Notes: generated by a model not told the origin, from the sequence alone. Positions 27,041-36,391 are shown, numbered from the stretch's first letter. The stretch: 41,715 nucleotides of DNA from an uncultured Flavobacteriaceae bacterium (GCA_938084555.1 CALKFR010000022.1:1-41715); one strand, 5' to 3'. Program-made: numbers and translations.

Positions 27041-27532
27041 ATGACAAATTCAGATTATATCATAAGAGAAATAGCTCCTCGTGATAATAAACAAATAAAA
27101 AAAATAGTCCAGCATGTTATTTTAGAAATGGGAGCTCCAAAAATTGGAACTGCCTATGAGGATAGTGCTCTAGAAGATATGTACGAAACATATCAAAAAG
27201 ACAGAGCAATTTATTTTGTTGTTGAATACCAAGGTAAAGTTCTTGGTGGTGGAGGAATTGCACAACTGGATGGTTTTGATAAGAACACTTGTGAATTGCA
27301 AAAAATGTACTTTTTAAATGATATCAGAGGAAAAGGCTTAGGGTCTAGAATTATTGAAAAATGCATGATTAAAGCTAAAATTTTTGGTTATGAGCAATGC
27401 TATTTGGAAACAATGCCCTACATGTTAGCTGCCCAAAAATTATATAAAAAAGCTGGCTTTAAAAACATAAATGCTCCTATGGGAAACACCTGCCATTATT
27501 CCTGTGATGTTTGGATGATTAGAAAATTATGA
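27041..27532 (+). CDS. GNAT family N-acetyltransferase
   Basis: The 163-residue protein shows the GNAT acetyl-CoA motif ELQKMYFLNDIRGKGLGSRIIE near residues 86-107 (R-G-x-G-L-G pyrophosphate loop) and YLETMPYMLAAQKLYKKAGF near 126-145. VVEYQGKVLGGGGIAQLDG is the preceding strand pair. The substrate is unknown. The stop overlaps prmC by 4 nt (ATGA), so both are made together. This might fit N-terminal or small-molecule acetylation, but no evidence points to either. Confidence 0.9.
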   Translation: MTNSDYIIREIAPRDNKQIKKIVQHVILEMGAPKIGTAYEDSALEDMYETYQKDRAIYFVVEYQGKVLGGGGIAQLDGFDKNTCELQKMYFLNDIRGKGLGSRIIEKCMIKAKIFGYEQCYLETMPYMLAAQKLYKKAGFKNINAPMGNTCHYSCDVWMIRKL

Positions 27533-28404
27533 CAGTAAAAACATTTAGAGACTATTTTAATAAAACACTAATAAAATTATATCCGGTTTCAGAAATTGAT
27601 ACTTTTTTATTTTTATTATTAGAAGAATACTTAAACTTTAAAAGAATAGATCTAGTTTTAAAATCAAATTTAAAAATTAGTGCTGAAGTTATTTCAATTC
27701 TTATATCCTCTACAAAGCTTCTAGAAAAAGAGATACCCATACAATATATTCTAAGAAAAACGGAATTTTTTGGGTTACCATTTATTTTAAATGAACACGT
27801 TTTAATTCCGAGACCTGAAACAGAGGAATTGGTTGCCTTTGTTTTAGATAAAGTTTCAAAGCTTGAGAATTTGTGCCAAATTGAAAAAAAGAAAAAATTA
27901 AAAATATTAGATATTGGAACTGGAAGTGGTTGTATTCCTATTTCTTTAAAAAAAAGTTTGCCTCTAGCAGAGATAAGTGCCATAGAAATATCGAATAAGG
28001 CACTAAGTGTAGCTAAAAAAAACACACTTCTCAACCAAGTCGATATCAATTTAATTCAACAAGATATTTTAAAAACAAGTGAGCTAGATGATATGTATGA
28101 TATTATTGTCTCCAATCCACCCTATGTTAGAGAACTGGAAAAAAAAGAAATAAAAAATAATGTTCTAAAAAATGAACCTCACAAGGCTTTATTTGTTAAA
28201 GACAACAACCCACTTATTTTTTATGATAAAATAGCCGAACTGGCAAAAAATCATTTAACAAAAAATGGTTTATTATTTTTTGAAATTAATCAATATTTAG
28301 GAAAAGAAACTGTTGAACTCATAAGAATAAAAGGATTTAATACTATTGAACTTAAAAAAGATATTTTTGGTAATGATAGGATTATAATAGCCTCTGTATT
28401 ATAG
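27529..28404 (+). CDS. prmC: Release factor glutamine methyltransferase PrmC (HemK)
   Basis: PrmC methylates the Gln of the GGQ motif in release factors RF1 and RF2. The 291-residue protein has an N-terminal helical release-factor-binding domain and a Rossmann-fold methyltransferase: VLIPRPETEELV near 86-97, ILDIGTGSGCIPISL near 126-140 (SAM-binding motif I), and VSNPPYVRE near 194-202, the defining active-site motif. QYILRKTEFFGLPF is also typical. It is coupled to the preceding acetyltransferase gene by a 4-nt overlap. Confidence 0.96.
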   Translation: MTVKTFRDYFNKTLIKLYPVSEIDTFLFLLLEEYLNFKRIDLVLKSNLKISAEVISILISSTKLLEKEIPIQYILRKTEFFGLPFILNEHVLIPRPETEELVAFVLDKVSKLENLCQIEKKKKLKILDIGTGSGCIPISLKKSLPLAEISAIEISNKALSVAKKNTLLNQVDINLIQQDILKTSELDDMYDIIVSNPPYVRELEKKEIKNNVLKNEPHKALFVKDNNPLIFYDKIAELAKNHLTKNGLLFFEINQYLGKETVELIRIKGFNTIELKKDIFGNDRIIIASVL

Positions 28405-28476
28405 TTTTCTTCACTAACTCCTCTTAATTCGACAAATTGTTTTAATTATACAACCAAAAAAACAAAATATATCTAG

Positions 28477-28484
28477 TAAGTTTG
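28477..28484 (+). promoter_or_regulatory. -7 promoter element for the FAD oxidoreductase gene
   Basis: TAAGTTTG is an exact TAnnTTTG match only 4 nt before the ATG at 28489, so the mRNA would be leaderless or nearly so. Confidence 0.55.
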
Positions 28485-28488
28485 AACT

Positions 28489-30045
28489 ATGGTAAAAGAG
28501 ATTCAAGTACGAACAAATCTTATTGAAGAAAAAAAAACAGGAACCTTAGTTTACAAAGCCTCAAGTAAACTAGGTATTGATCCTATAGAAATTATGGGGG
28601 TTAAAGTGCTTAGGAAATCAATTGATGCAAGAAAAAAAGAAACTTTTTTCAACTATAAAATTGCTGTTTTTATCAATGAACCAGTTCCTGAAAAGACACC
28701 ACCTACGTTTACTTATAAAGAAGTTTTTAATGCCAAAGAAATACATATAATAGGGTTTGGCCCATCTGGAATGTATGCTGCATTGCGATGTATTGAACTC
28801 GGATACAAACCTATAATTCTTGAAAGAGGTAAGAATGTTCAAGATAGGAGAAGAGATATTAAAGCCATTAATCAGGATCATATTGTTAATGAAAATTCTA
28901 ATTATTGTTTTGGTGAAGGTGGCGCTGGCACCTATTCTGATGGAAAACTATACACTAGAAGTTTAAAGAGAGGTGATGTAAGACGTATTTTCGAAAACTT
29001 AGTCTATCATGGAGCAACAGAACAAATTTTAATTGATGCACATCCACATATTGGAACAAACAAGCTTCCAAAAATTATTCAAAATATTCGTGAAACCATC
29101 ATAAAATTTGGTGGAGAAATTCATTTCAACACCCAAGTAACAGATTTTATCATTAAGAATAATCAATTAAAAGCGGTCATCTTAAAAAACGGAAACGAAA
29201 TGACTGTTAATTCAGTTATTTTAGCAACAGGTCATTCTGCAAGAGACATATATGAATTGCTTCATAAAAAAAATATTGCACTCAAAGCAAAGTCTTTTGC
29301 TATGGGTGTTCGTGTAGAGCATCCACAAGAAATTATAGACAGTATTCAATACAATTGTGAAGGTACTAGAGACACACTTCTTCCTGCTGCAGCTTACAGT
29401 CTAGTTCAGCAGGTAAATAATAGAGGTGTGTATTCTTTTTGCATGTGCCCTGGCGGCTTTATTGTTCCTGCAGCCACTGCAAATGGAGAGGTTGTTGTTA
29501 ACGGAATGTCTCCATCTAGGCGGAATAATAAATTTGCTAATTCAGGCATAGTTGTAGAAATAAATATAGATAAAGACATCCCTAAGTATGACCAATTTGG
29601 GCCACTAAAAGGTTTAGAGTTTCAAAAGAATCTAGAACGATTAGCTTTTACTGCTGGAGGAAGAACTCAAACAGCGCCTGCTCAAAGATTGGTAGATTTT
29701 GTTGATGGAAAACTCTCTTCAAGTTTAAATGAAACCTCGTATCAGCCAGGACTAAATTCTTCTCCAATGCATTCTTTATTGCCAAAATTAATTGGTAGTC
29801 ATTTGCGAAAAGGCTTTGATGCTTTCGGTAAAAAAATGTATGGATATTACACCAATGAAGCTAATATCGTAGGTGTAGAATCTAGAACCTCTGCTCCGGT
29901 TAACATCCCTAGAAAAGAAAATTTAGAACATCCTGAGATTAAAGGATTATTTCCTTGTGGTGAAGGTGGAGGATATGCAGGTGGTATCATCTCTGCTGCT
30001 ATGGATGGAGAACGTTGTGCAGAAGCAGCAATTCAATTATTATGA
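28489..30045 (+). CDS. NAD(P)/FAD-dependent oxidoreductase (COG2509-like)
   Basis: The 518-residue cytoplasmic protein has a small N-terminal domain of about 80 residues and then an FAD-binding Rossmann motif IIGFGPSGMYAA near 87-98, followed by ILERG. FGEGGAGTYSDGKLYTR near 141-157 and a C-terminal FPCGEGGGYAGGIISAAMDG, which closes the FAD site, identify the family of uncharacterised FAD-dependent dehydrogenases. No transmembrane segment is seen. The substrate is unknown; relatives are often annotated generically. It is a single gene with its own -7 box. Confidence 0.9.
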   Translation: MVKEIQVRTNLIEEKKTGTLVYKASSKLGIDPIEIMGVKVLRKSIDARKKETFFNYKIAVFINEPVPEKTPPTFTYKEVFNAKEIHIIGFGPSGMYAALRCIELGYKPIILERGKNVQDRRRDIKAINQDHIVNENSNYCFGEGGAGTYSDGKLYTRSLKRGDVRRIFENLVYHGATEQILIDAHPHIGTNKLPKIIQNIRETIIKFGGEIHFNTQVTDFIIKNNQLKAVILKNGNEMTVNSVILATGHSARDIYELLHKKNIALKAKSFAMGVRVEHPQEIIDSIQYNCEGTRDTLLPAAAYSLVQQVNNRGVYSFCMCPGGFIVPAATANGEVVVNGMSPSRRNNKFANSGIVVEINIDKDIPKYDQFGPLKGLEFQKNLERLAFTAGGRTQTAPAQRLVDFVDGKLSSSLNETSYQPGLNSSPMHSLLPKLIGSHLRKGFDAFGKKMYGYYTNEANIVGVESRTSAPVNIPRKENLEHPEIKGLFPCGEGGGYAGGIISAAMDGERCAEAAIQLL

Positions 30046-30099
30046 TTAGGTTTGTAGAGCGCTTTTCTAACCTAAGTTTAATACTATTAATGACTATAT

Positions 30100-30711
30100 A
30101 TGACTTCTAACAAAAAACAACATTGGGAAACAGTTTACCAAACTAAAACACCTGAGCAGGTTAGCTGGACACAGAAGATACCTGATACATCACTAAGTCT
30201 TATTGGATCATTACATCTATCTAAACAAGCAAAAATAATTGATGTTGGTGGTGGTGATAGTCTTCTAGTGGATTTTTTACTTGACAAAGGGTATACAAAT
30301 ATTACTGTACTAGATATTGCTGGAGAGGCATTAGATAGAGCCAAAAATAGATTAGGAAAAAGAGCTACTCTTGTTACTTGGATTGAAAGCGATATTTTAG
30401 ATTTTAAATCAAAAATTACTTATGATATTTGGCACGATCGAGCTGCTTTTCATTTTCTGACTAAAGAAAATGATATAAAAACTTATATTTCATTAACTGA
30501 AAAATATGTATCTAAAAATCTAATTATTGGAACTTTCTCAGATAATGGACCTATGAAGTGTAGTGGTTTAGAAATTACTCAATATTCAAAAAACAAAATG
30601 CACAAAACTTTTAATTCTAAATTTGAGCCAGTCAAATGTTTAATTAAAAATCATCAAACTCCATTTGATACTATTCAAAATTTTATTTTTTGTAGTTTTA
30701 AAAAACGATAA
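30100..30711 (+). CDS. Class I SAM-dependent methyltransferase
   Basis: The 203-residue protein has the class I Rossmann motif KIIDVGGGDSLLVDFLL near residues 44-60 and acidic motif II VLDIAGEALDRAK. WHDRAAFHFLT near 125-135 is a distinctive motif of a methyltransferase group often next to small-molecule or thiol methyltransferases. It begins with HWETVYQTKTPEQVSW, also typical of that group. The substrate cannot be stated. An earlier ATG at 30090 is in another frame with an immediate stop. Confidence 0.88.
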   Translation: MTSNKKQHWETVYQTKTPEQVSWTQKIPDTSLSLIGSLHLSKQAKIIDVGGGDSLLVDFLLDKGYTNITVLDIAGEALDRAKNRLGKRATLVTWIESDILDFKSKITYDIWHDRAAFHFLTKENDIKTYISLTEKYVSKNLIIGTFSDNGPMKCSGLEITQYSKNKMHKTFNSKFEPVKCLIKNHQTPFDTIQNFIFCSFKKR

Positions 30712-30749
30712 GCAATTTCCTTTTTACTCTTTAAAACCAACATTTCTTG

Positions 30750-30757
30750 TACATTTG
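30750..30757 (+). promoter_or_regulatory. -7 promoter element for trmD
   Basis: TACATTTG is an exact TAnnTTTG match only 5 nt before the trmD ATG at 30763. Confidence 0.6.
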
Positions 30758-30762
30758 CACTT

Positions 30763-31446
30763 ATGCGTATAGATATTATTTCAGCAGCACCCGATTTATT
30801 AGAAAGCCCTTTTAATCATTCTATTGTAAAGAGAGCAAAAGAAAAAAATCTAGCGGAAATTGTGATTCACGATTTAAGAGCCTTTGGTTTAGGAAACTAC
30901 AAACAAATAGATGATACTCAATTTGGAGGTGGTGCAGGAATGGTCTTAATGATTGAGCCTATTGCTAAATGTATCGAAGCATTAAAAGCAAAACGTGACT
31001 ATGATGAAATTATATACATGACTCCTGATGCAAAGACATTAAATCAATCCATGTCTAATACCCTTTCATTACAAAAAAATATATTAATCCTGACTGGACA
31101 CTACAAAGGTGTTGATCAAAGAGTCCGTGATAAATACATAACTAAAGAAATTTCTATTGGAGACTATGTTTTAACAGGAGGAGAATTAGCTGCAGCTGTT
31201 TTAGTAGACAGTATTGTGCGCTTAATTCCGGGAGTCATTGGAGATGAAACCTCTGCGTTAACTGATTCTTTTCAAGATAATTTATTATCTCCACCTGTGT
31301 ATACAAGACCATCAAATTATGAAGGGATGGAAGTACCTCAGGTTTTGTTGTCTGGTAATTTTCCTAAAATAGAGGAATGGCGATCTGAAAAAGCATACGA
31401 ACGAACACAACAAATTAGACCAGATTTACTAGACGAAACCCTATAG
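30763..31446 (+). CDS. trmD: tRNA (guanine-N1)-methyltransferase TrmD
   Basis: TrmD methylates G37 next to the anticodon and so prevents +1 frameshifting. The 227-residue protein shows the SPOUT trefoil-knot motifs: [14 protein letters not shown] near residues 55-68, [14 protein letters not shown] near 107-120 and [16 protein letters not shown] near 128-143. Residues [23 protein letters not shown] follow in the C-terminal domain. In many bacteria trmD and rplS are adjacent; here a glycosyltransferase gene of 1.5 kb lies between them. Confidence 0.97.
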   Translation: MRIDIISAAPDLLESPFNHSIVKRAKEKNLAEIVIHDLRAFGLGNYKQIDDTQFGGGAGMVLMIEPIAKCIEALKAKRDYDEIIYMTPDAKTLNQSMSNTLSLQKNILILTGHYKGVDQRVRDKYITKEISIGDYVLTGGELAAAVLVDSIVRLIPGVIGDETSALTDSFQDNLLSPPVYTRPSNYEGMEVPQVLLSGNFPKIEEWRSEKAYERTQQIRPDLLDETL

Positions 31447-31469
31447 ATTTACATGAAAAATTTAATAAT

Positions 31470-32948
31470 TTGAAAAAAATTGCTTCATTTTTAAAAAATT
31501 ATACTGCAATATCCTGGGTTCTTGGGTTTCAACTATTTCGCTTTTTTTTACTACCATTTATGGGACTAATGCCTCAAGATGCATATTATTATTTATATGG
31601 GCAAAATCTTTCGCTTTCCTATTTTGATCACCCGGGGATGATTGGATATTTGTTGAGAATTTTTACAGATGTTTTTGGTCAATCTATTTATGTGATTAAA
31701 CTAACAGATTTTACTATTACTTCCATTACTATTATTTGTTTTTACAAATTATCCTCTCTATTTCTTTCAAAGCACCGAATGTTTAGGAGTTTAATTTTAT
31801 TCACATCTACAATTTTTATTTCTATTCTATCCTTTAATTCTACACCAGACGTTCCTTTACTACTATTTTGGACCTTAACTATATTATTCTTGTATAAGGC
31901 AATTTTTGAAGAAAAAAAATGGCATTGGATACTTGCCGGAATTGCAATGGGAATGGCGTTTAATAGCAAATATACAGCACTACTATTACAAATTGGATTG
32001 CTTGGTTTTCTAACTTTTTCTTCCAAATACAGAAAACTATTGTTTTCTCCTTGGTTATGGTTTGGAATTATTATATCTGTAATAGTAACATTTCCTGTTT
32101 GGTTATGGAACTATCAAAATGAATTTGTCTCTTTTGCTTTTCAATCTTCTGAACGAACAAGCTCAATTGGTAAATTTGAAATAAAACCATTATTATTTTT
32201 AGGAACAATTGGACATCAATTGTTGTTGTTACTTCCAATTTTATTTAGTGTATTTGTAGTTTTTTCATTTAAGCACATAAAAAAATTATTGATAAAATTT
32301 AAATTACCAAGTGAAAAAACTCTTTTTTTATTAGCATTTTTTGTTCCAACATTTATAGGCTTCTTTCTCATCAGCCCTGTCTACTGGGTTAAGTTAAACT
32401 GGATGATGCCATCATACATAACTGGAATTATTATAGCCGGAATGTATATAAGTAAAAAACTATTAAAAGCTCAACTTATTATTGCTGTTATATTTCATCT
32501 TACTTTAGCAAGCCAAGTTGTATTTTATTTTTTTCCCATTAAAAGTGATGATACATGGGTAGGATGGAAAGCATTGGGTGAAAAAGTTGAGGAAATCTCG
32601 AAGAATGATCCAGATGCATTTATATTTTCAATGGATAATTATAAAACCTCTGCGCAACTACGATTTTTTACTTCAAAAACTGTTTTTGCTCAAAATGTAA
32701 TACATGAACCTGCACTTCAATTTGATTACCTAAAAGATGTAATGGAAGACTACAGGGGTCGTAATGCATTTTATATAGATTCTGATAAAAGAAATAAGAA
32801 CAATAAAAAACTCGGAAAACTCCCAGTAAAAATTGAGCCTTACTTTAAATCATCTGTAGAATTAAACCCTATCATTATTAATAAAGGCACTTCAAAAGAA
32901 AGAAAATTTTGGGTGTTCTATTGTAGAAACTATCAACCAAAAAAATAA
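31470..32948 (+). CDS. Membrane glycosyltransferase, GT39/PMT-like (ArnT family)
   Basis: This family transfers sugars from polyprenyl-phosphate donors to lipids or proteins on the outer face of the inner membrane. The 492-residue protein has about ten to twelve transmembrane segments. The first periplasmic loop, PQDAYYYLYGQNLSLSYFDH (residues 34-53), has the acidic residue and aromatic pattern used for catalysis. FNSKYTALLLQIG and PVYWVKLNWMMP are further family segments, and a soluble C-terminal domain follows. The start is TTG at 31470, 23 nt after the trmD stop; an ATG at 31453 is in another frame. Substrate and acceptor are unknown. Confidence 0.88.
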   Translation: MKKIASFLKNYTAISWVLGFQLFRFFLLPFMGLMPQDAYYYLYGQNLSLSYFDHPGMIGYLLRIFTDVFGQSIYVIKLTDFTITSITIICFYKLSSLFLSKHRMFRSLILFTSTIFISILSFNSTPDVPLLLFWTLTILFLYKAIFEEKKWHWILAGIAMGMAFNSKYTALLLQIGLLGFLTFSSKYRKLLFSPWLWFGIIISVIVTFPVWLWNYQNEFVSFAFQSSERTSSIGKFEIKPLLFLGTIGHQLLLLLPILFSVFVVFSFKHIKKLLIKFKLPSEKTLFLLAFFVPTFIGFFLISPVYWVKLNWMMPSYITGIIIAGMYISKKLLKAQLIIAVIFHLTLASQVVFYFFPIKSDDTWVGWKALGEKVEEISKNDPDAFIFSMDNYKTSAQLRFFTSKTVFAQNVIHEPALQFDYLKDVMEDYRGRNAFYIDSDKRNKNNKKLGKLPVKIEPYFKSSVELNPIIINKGTSKERKFWVFYCRNYQPKK

Positions 32949-32980
32949 CTTGATTAGGTTTTATATCCTAAATTAAATTC

Positions 32981-32988
32981 TTAGATTT
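32981..32988 (+). promoter_or_regulatory. -7 promoter element for rplS
   Basis: TAGATTTG is an exact TAnnTTTG match, giving a leader of about 65 nt. The leader has AAAATTAACCT at 32997-33007, which recurs in the icd leader at 34088-34098. Confidence 0.6.
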
Positions 32989-33059
32989 GCACTCGCTAAA
33001 ATTAACCTCTGACGAAAATCGTGAAAGTTGATTATAGTAAACACAATAAAATATAATAA

Positions 33060-33410
33060 ATGGAATCTTTAGTAAAATTTGTACAAGACGAATTTGTAAC
33101 AAGAAACGAAAACCCAGAATTCTCTGCAGGAGATACAATAACAGTATATTACGAGATTAGAGAAGGTGAAAAAGTTAGAACTCAGTTTTTTAAAGGAGTT
33201 GTTATTCAAAAAAGAGGAACCGGATCATCAGAAACTTTCACAATTAGAAAAATGTCTGGAACGGTAGGTGTAGAAAGAATATTTCCAGTAAATCTTCCTT
33301 CAATTCAAAAAATCGAAGTTAATAAGAGAGGGAAAGTTCGAAGAGCACGTATTTATTACTTTAGAAATCTTACAGGTAAAAGAGCAAGAATTCAGGAAAA
33401 AAGACGTTAA
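33060..33410 (+). CDS. rplS: Large ribosomal subunit protein bL19
   Basis: bL19 sits at the interface of the large and small ribosomal subunits. The 116-residue length is normal. Typical blocks are [18 protein letters not shown] near residues 21-38, [25 protein letters not shown] in the middle, and [17 protein letters not shown] near 75-91, with a basic C-terminus [21 protein letters not shown]. The gene is monocistronic: own -7 box, strong terminator 27 nt after the stop. Confidence 0.98.
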   Translation: MESLVKFVQDEFVTRNENPEFSAGDTITVYYEIREGEKVRTQFFKGVVIQKRGTGSSETFTIRKMSGTVGVERIFPVNLPSIQKIEVNKRGKVRRARIYYFRNLTGKRARIQEKRR

Positions 33411-33436
33411 TACTTTTTTCAAAAAATCATATAATA

Positions 33437-33466
33437 AAAGGGCTTCATTAAATGAAGCCCTTTTTA
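33437..33466 (+). terminator. Intrinsic terminator of rplS
   Basis: The stem AGGGCTTCAT/ATGAAGCCCT with a 3-nt loop is followed by a run of Ts. It ends rplS transcription before the RNA gene. Confidence 0.92.
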
Positions 33467-33524
33467 ATTAACAAATGTTGATAACTGGTGTTAGTACTTT
33501 GTTGATTTTTAATTAGTTAAAAAA

Positions 33525-33555
33525 TTTGCAAATGTAATTTCTTCATATATATTTG
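33525..33555 (+). promoter_or_regulatory. Full -33/-7 promoter of the structured RNA gene
   Basis: TTTG at 33525-33528, exactly 19 bp, then TATATTTG at 33548-33555. This is the complete Bacteroidota vegetative promoter consensus and the best promoter in the window. The predicted start at about 33560-33562 coincides with the first base of the closing helix of the RNA. Confidence 0.8.
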
Positions 33556-33560
33556 AATCA

Positions 33561-33985
33561 TAATTGCAAGGTTAGGCAAAAGTTTTTCGAAAGAATAATA
33601 GACAGCTGGCCAAGTAATTTAATAAAGTAACGTTCTTTATTTTCTGGATTACCTTTCAAATGTTAGAATAGAGTTTAGGCTCTTTTCAAAACAATTAGAG
33701 ACAGCTGAGTTATGAAAATAACAAAACTTAACTAAAAAAAGTTTTACTTTTAGTAAATCGATCTTGAAGAGTAAACCGGGTGGAATTTCACTAAGTTGAA
33801 CTTAGGTTTAGGCCAAGGTGAAACGAGATTCCAATCTGAGTCTAACAAAGAAACAGTTCCTTTGTTTAAAAGAAACATAGAGTCATATCTCTATTTGATC
33901 GTGTAGAAATACAGATCTTTGTTTACAATTAGTCTCTAAAGAAGCCATATCACTCAAGAAATTGAAGGATATGGCTTTTATTTTG
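33561..33985 (+). ncRNA. Structured non-coding RNA of unknown family, about 425 nt
   Basis: This region between rplS and icd has no reading frame of note but has all parts of an RNA gene: consensus promoter, intrinsic terminator and dense helices. The ends pair: 33561-33569 with 33923-33931 (8 of 9). Next, GTTAGGC at 33571-33577 pairs with GTCTAAC at 33840-33846. Hairpins include 33612-33655, 33670-33683, 33846-33864 and 33877-33894. GAAA tetraloops cap four hairpins: 33586-33595, 33709-33722 (GTTAT/ATAAC), 33897-33917 (GATC-TGTA/TACA-GATC) and the terminator. The palindrome CAGCTG occurs at 33603 and 33702 and could pair across a junction. TAAACC at 33772 pairs with GGTTTA at 33805. I do not see the conserved cores of RNase P RNA, tmRNA, SRP RNA or a named riboswitch. 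The function is unknown. Confidence 0.75.
33942..33985 (+). terminator. Intrinsic terminator of the structured RNA
   Basis: A perfect 10-bp stem (33942-33951 with 33968-33977) is followed by TTTATTTTG. Inside the loop TCAA/TTGA closes a GAAA tetraloop. Confidence 0.9.
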
Positions 33986-34065
33986 TTAAATATTTTAGAA
34001 TTATTTTTTAAAAAAAAATCTATAAATTTAATCAAGCTAACTTCGTTAAATACCAGTAGAATTCT

Positions 34066-34073
34066 TAAATTTG
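34066..34073 (+). promoter_or_regulatory. -7 promoter element for icd
   Basis: TAAATTTG is an exact TAnnTTTG match about 70 nt before the ATG, downstream of the RNA terminator, so icd is transcribed independently. Confidence 0.6.
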
Positions 34074-34143
34074 CGCTGCTTTTAAGCAAAATTAACCTTT
34101 AAAATTTGATCTCCTGTAGATTAGGTGACAGAAAAAAATCATT

Positions 34144-36369
34144 ATGACTCAGAAAGCTACAATAGTTTATACAATTACTGATGAAGCTCCGGCTTTAGCT
34201 ACTCGTTCTTTATTACCAATTGTAAAAGCATTTACAAGCAGTTCAAAAATAAACTTTGAAACAAAGGATATTTCCTTGGCTGCTAGAATATTAGCTAACT
34301 TCTCTGATGTTTTACCTGAAAATCAGCGAATTGAAGATGCTCTTACACAGCTAGGTGAATTAGCAAAAAAACCTGAAGCAAACATTATTAAATTACCTAA
34401 TATCAGTGCTTCAGTTCCTCAATTAATTGCTGCGATCAAAGAATTACAATCTTTAGGATATAAACTTCCTGATTATCCAGAGACAGTTGAAACCACAGAT
34501 CAAAAAGTTATTTTGGAACGTTATAATAAAGTAAAAGGTTCAGCTGTTAATCCAGTATTAAGAGAAGGAAACTCAGACAGAAGAGCACCAAAGGCAGTTA
34601 AAAATTATGCTAAAAAGAACCCACATTCAATGGGAACTTGGTCTTCAGAATCTCAATCTCATGTTGCAACTATGTCTGATGGAGATTTTGCCCATAATGA
34701 AAAATCGACAACAATTGAGGGTGCAACACATGTTCGAATTGTTCATATTGATGCTAATGGACGAGTTTCTATACTTAAAGACAATATTGCATTAGAAGAC
34801 AAAGAAATCATAGATGCTACATTTATGAGTAAAAATACTCTTTTAAGCTTTTTAGAAGAACAAATCATAGACGCTAAACAAAATGACCTTCTATTTTCAT
34901 TACACATGAAAGCCACAATGATGAAGGTTTCGGACCCAATCATCTTTGGTCACGCGGTTCGTGCTTTCTTTAAAGATCTATTTGACAAACATGGTAAAGC
35001 TCTAGATTCTGTAGGTGTAGATGTGAATAATGGATTTGGAAACTTATTGAGCAACATCAACCAGTTACCACCCTATAAGAAAGAAGAAATACTTTCTGAT
35101 ATAGAAACAGCTTTTGATAATAACCCAGACTTAGCAATGGTAGATTCTGATAGAGGTATCACCAATCTTCACGTTCCTTCAGATGTGATCATAGATGCTT
35201 CCATGCCAGCAATGATTCGTACATCTGGACAAATGTGGAACAAGAAAGGAAAATTACAAGACACAAAAGCGGTGATCCCAGATAGTTCTTATGCCGGAGT
35301 TTATCAAACGACTATGGATTTTTGTAAAAAACATGGTGCTTTTGATCCTAAAACAATGGGAACTGTTCCTAATGTTGGCTTAATGGCCAAAAAGGCAGAA
35401 GAGTACGGATCTCATAACAAAACTTTTGAAGTTCATGCAGATGGAATCATTCAAGTAATTGATTCTAAAAACACTGTATTATTAGAGCATAATGTGGAAG
35501 CTGGAGATATCTGGAGAATGTGTCAGGTAAAAGATGCTCCAATTCAAGATTGGGTAAAACTTGCAGTTAATCGTGCGAGAGCTACAGAAACACCGGCTGT
35601 TTTTTGGTTAGGAGAGAAAAGATCTCACGATTCTGAATTGATTAAAAAAGTAAATACCTATTTACAAGATCACAATACAGAAGGATTGGATATTAGAATC
35701 TTATCACCAGAAGATGCAACCTTATTCAGTTTAGAAAGAATCAAAGAAGGAAAAGATACAATCTCTGTTACTGGTAATGTTCTTCGTGATTATTTAACAG
35801 ACCTCTTCCCTATTTTAGAATTGGGAACATCTGCTAAAATGCTTTCTATTGTTCCTTTAATGAACGGAGGAGGATTATTCGAAACTGGCGCCGGAGGTTC
35901 AGCTCCAAAACACGTGCAGCAATTTTCTAAAGAAAATCACTTGCGTTGGGATTCTTTAGGAGAGTTTTTAGCACTAGCTATATCACTTGATCATTTTGGG
36001 AATACAAATGATAATGCTAAAGCTAAAGTTCTAGCAAAAACTCTTGACGATGCAACTGAAGCATTCTTAGATAATAAAAGATCTCCATCGAGAAAAGTAG
36101 GAGAATTAGACAATAGGGGAAGTCATTATTATTTGGCTTTATATTGGGCAAAGGCATTAGCAACTCAAAGTCAAGATTTAGAACTTAAAAACCAATTTTC
36201 TAGCATTGCATTTGAATTAAGTGATAACGAGCAAATAATTTTAAGAGAACTTAATGATATACAAGGTGAGGCGACAAACATTGGTGGTTATTATCTTCCT
36301 GATGAAAAAGCAGCTGATAAAGCAATGCAACCCAGTATAACATTAAATAATATAATTGAAAGTATATAA
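34144..36369 (+). CDS. icd: NADP-dependent isocitrate dehydrogenase, monomeric type
   Basis: The enzyme converts isocitrate to 2-oxoglutarate and CO2 in the TCA cycle and makes NADPH. The 741-residue length is that of the monomeric (IDH-II) class, unlike the ~415-residue dimeric enzyme. Typical blocks are [20 protein letters not shown] at the N-terminus, [20 protein letters not shown] near 138-157 (isocitrate binding), and [19 protein letters not shown] near 577-595. [14 protein letters not shown] follows. It has its own promoter and a strong terminator 24 nt after the stop, so it is monocistronic. Confidence 0.97.
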   Translation: MTQKATIVYTITDEAPALATRSLLPIVKAFTSSSKINFETKDISLAARILANFSDVLPENQRIEDALTQLGELAKKPEANIIKLPNISASVPQLIAAIKELQSLGYKLPDYPETVETTDQKVILERYNKVKGSAVNPVLREGNSDRRAPKAVKNYAKKNPHSMGTWSSESQSHVATMSDGDFAHNEKSTTIEGATHVRIVHIDANGRVSILKDNIALEDKEIIDATFMSKNTLLSFLEEQIIDAKQNDLLFSLHMKATMMKVSDPIIFGHAVRAFFKDLFDKHGKALDSVGVDVNNGFGNLLSNINQLPPYKKEEILSDIETAFDNNPDLAMVDSDRGITNLHVPSDVIIDASMPAMIRTSGQMWNKKGKLQDTKAVIPDSSYAGVYQTTMDFCKKHGAFDPKTMGTVPNVGLMAKKAEEYGSHNKTFEVHADGIIQVIDSKNTVLLEHNVEAGDIWRMCQVKDAPIQDWVKLAVNRARATETPAVFWLGEKRSHDSELIKKVNTYLQDHNTEGLDIRILSPEDATLFSLERIKEGKDTISVTGNVLRDYLTDLFPILELGTSAKMLSIVPLMNGGGLFETGAGGSAPKHVQQFSKENHLRWDSLGEFLALAISLDHFGNTNDNAKAKVLAKTLDDATEAFLDNKRSPSRKVGELDNRGSHYYLALYWAKALATQSQDLELKNQFSSIAFELSDNEQIILRELNDIQGEATNIGGYYLPDEKAADKAMQPSITLNNIIESI

Positions 36370-36391
36370 AGGAAATACAACTTACTAATCA

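Noticed and set aside
33561..33985. RNase P RNA, tmRNA, SRP RNA or 6S RNA in the rplS-icd gap
   Set aside because: The RNase P core (GGAAAGTCC-type element with ACAGAA near the 3' end), a tmRNA tag frame and CCA-type tRNA end, the SRP GGAAGG-type loop and a long 6S-type bubble hairpin were looked for and not seen. Only a covariance-model search would be decisive.
33883..34089. 68-codon minus-strand frame over the RNA terminator
   Set aside because: It runs through the RNA terminator and the icd promoter and has no family-like features.
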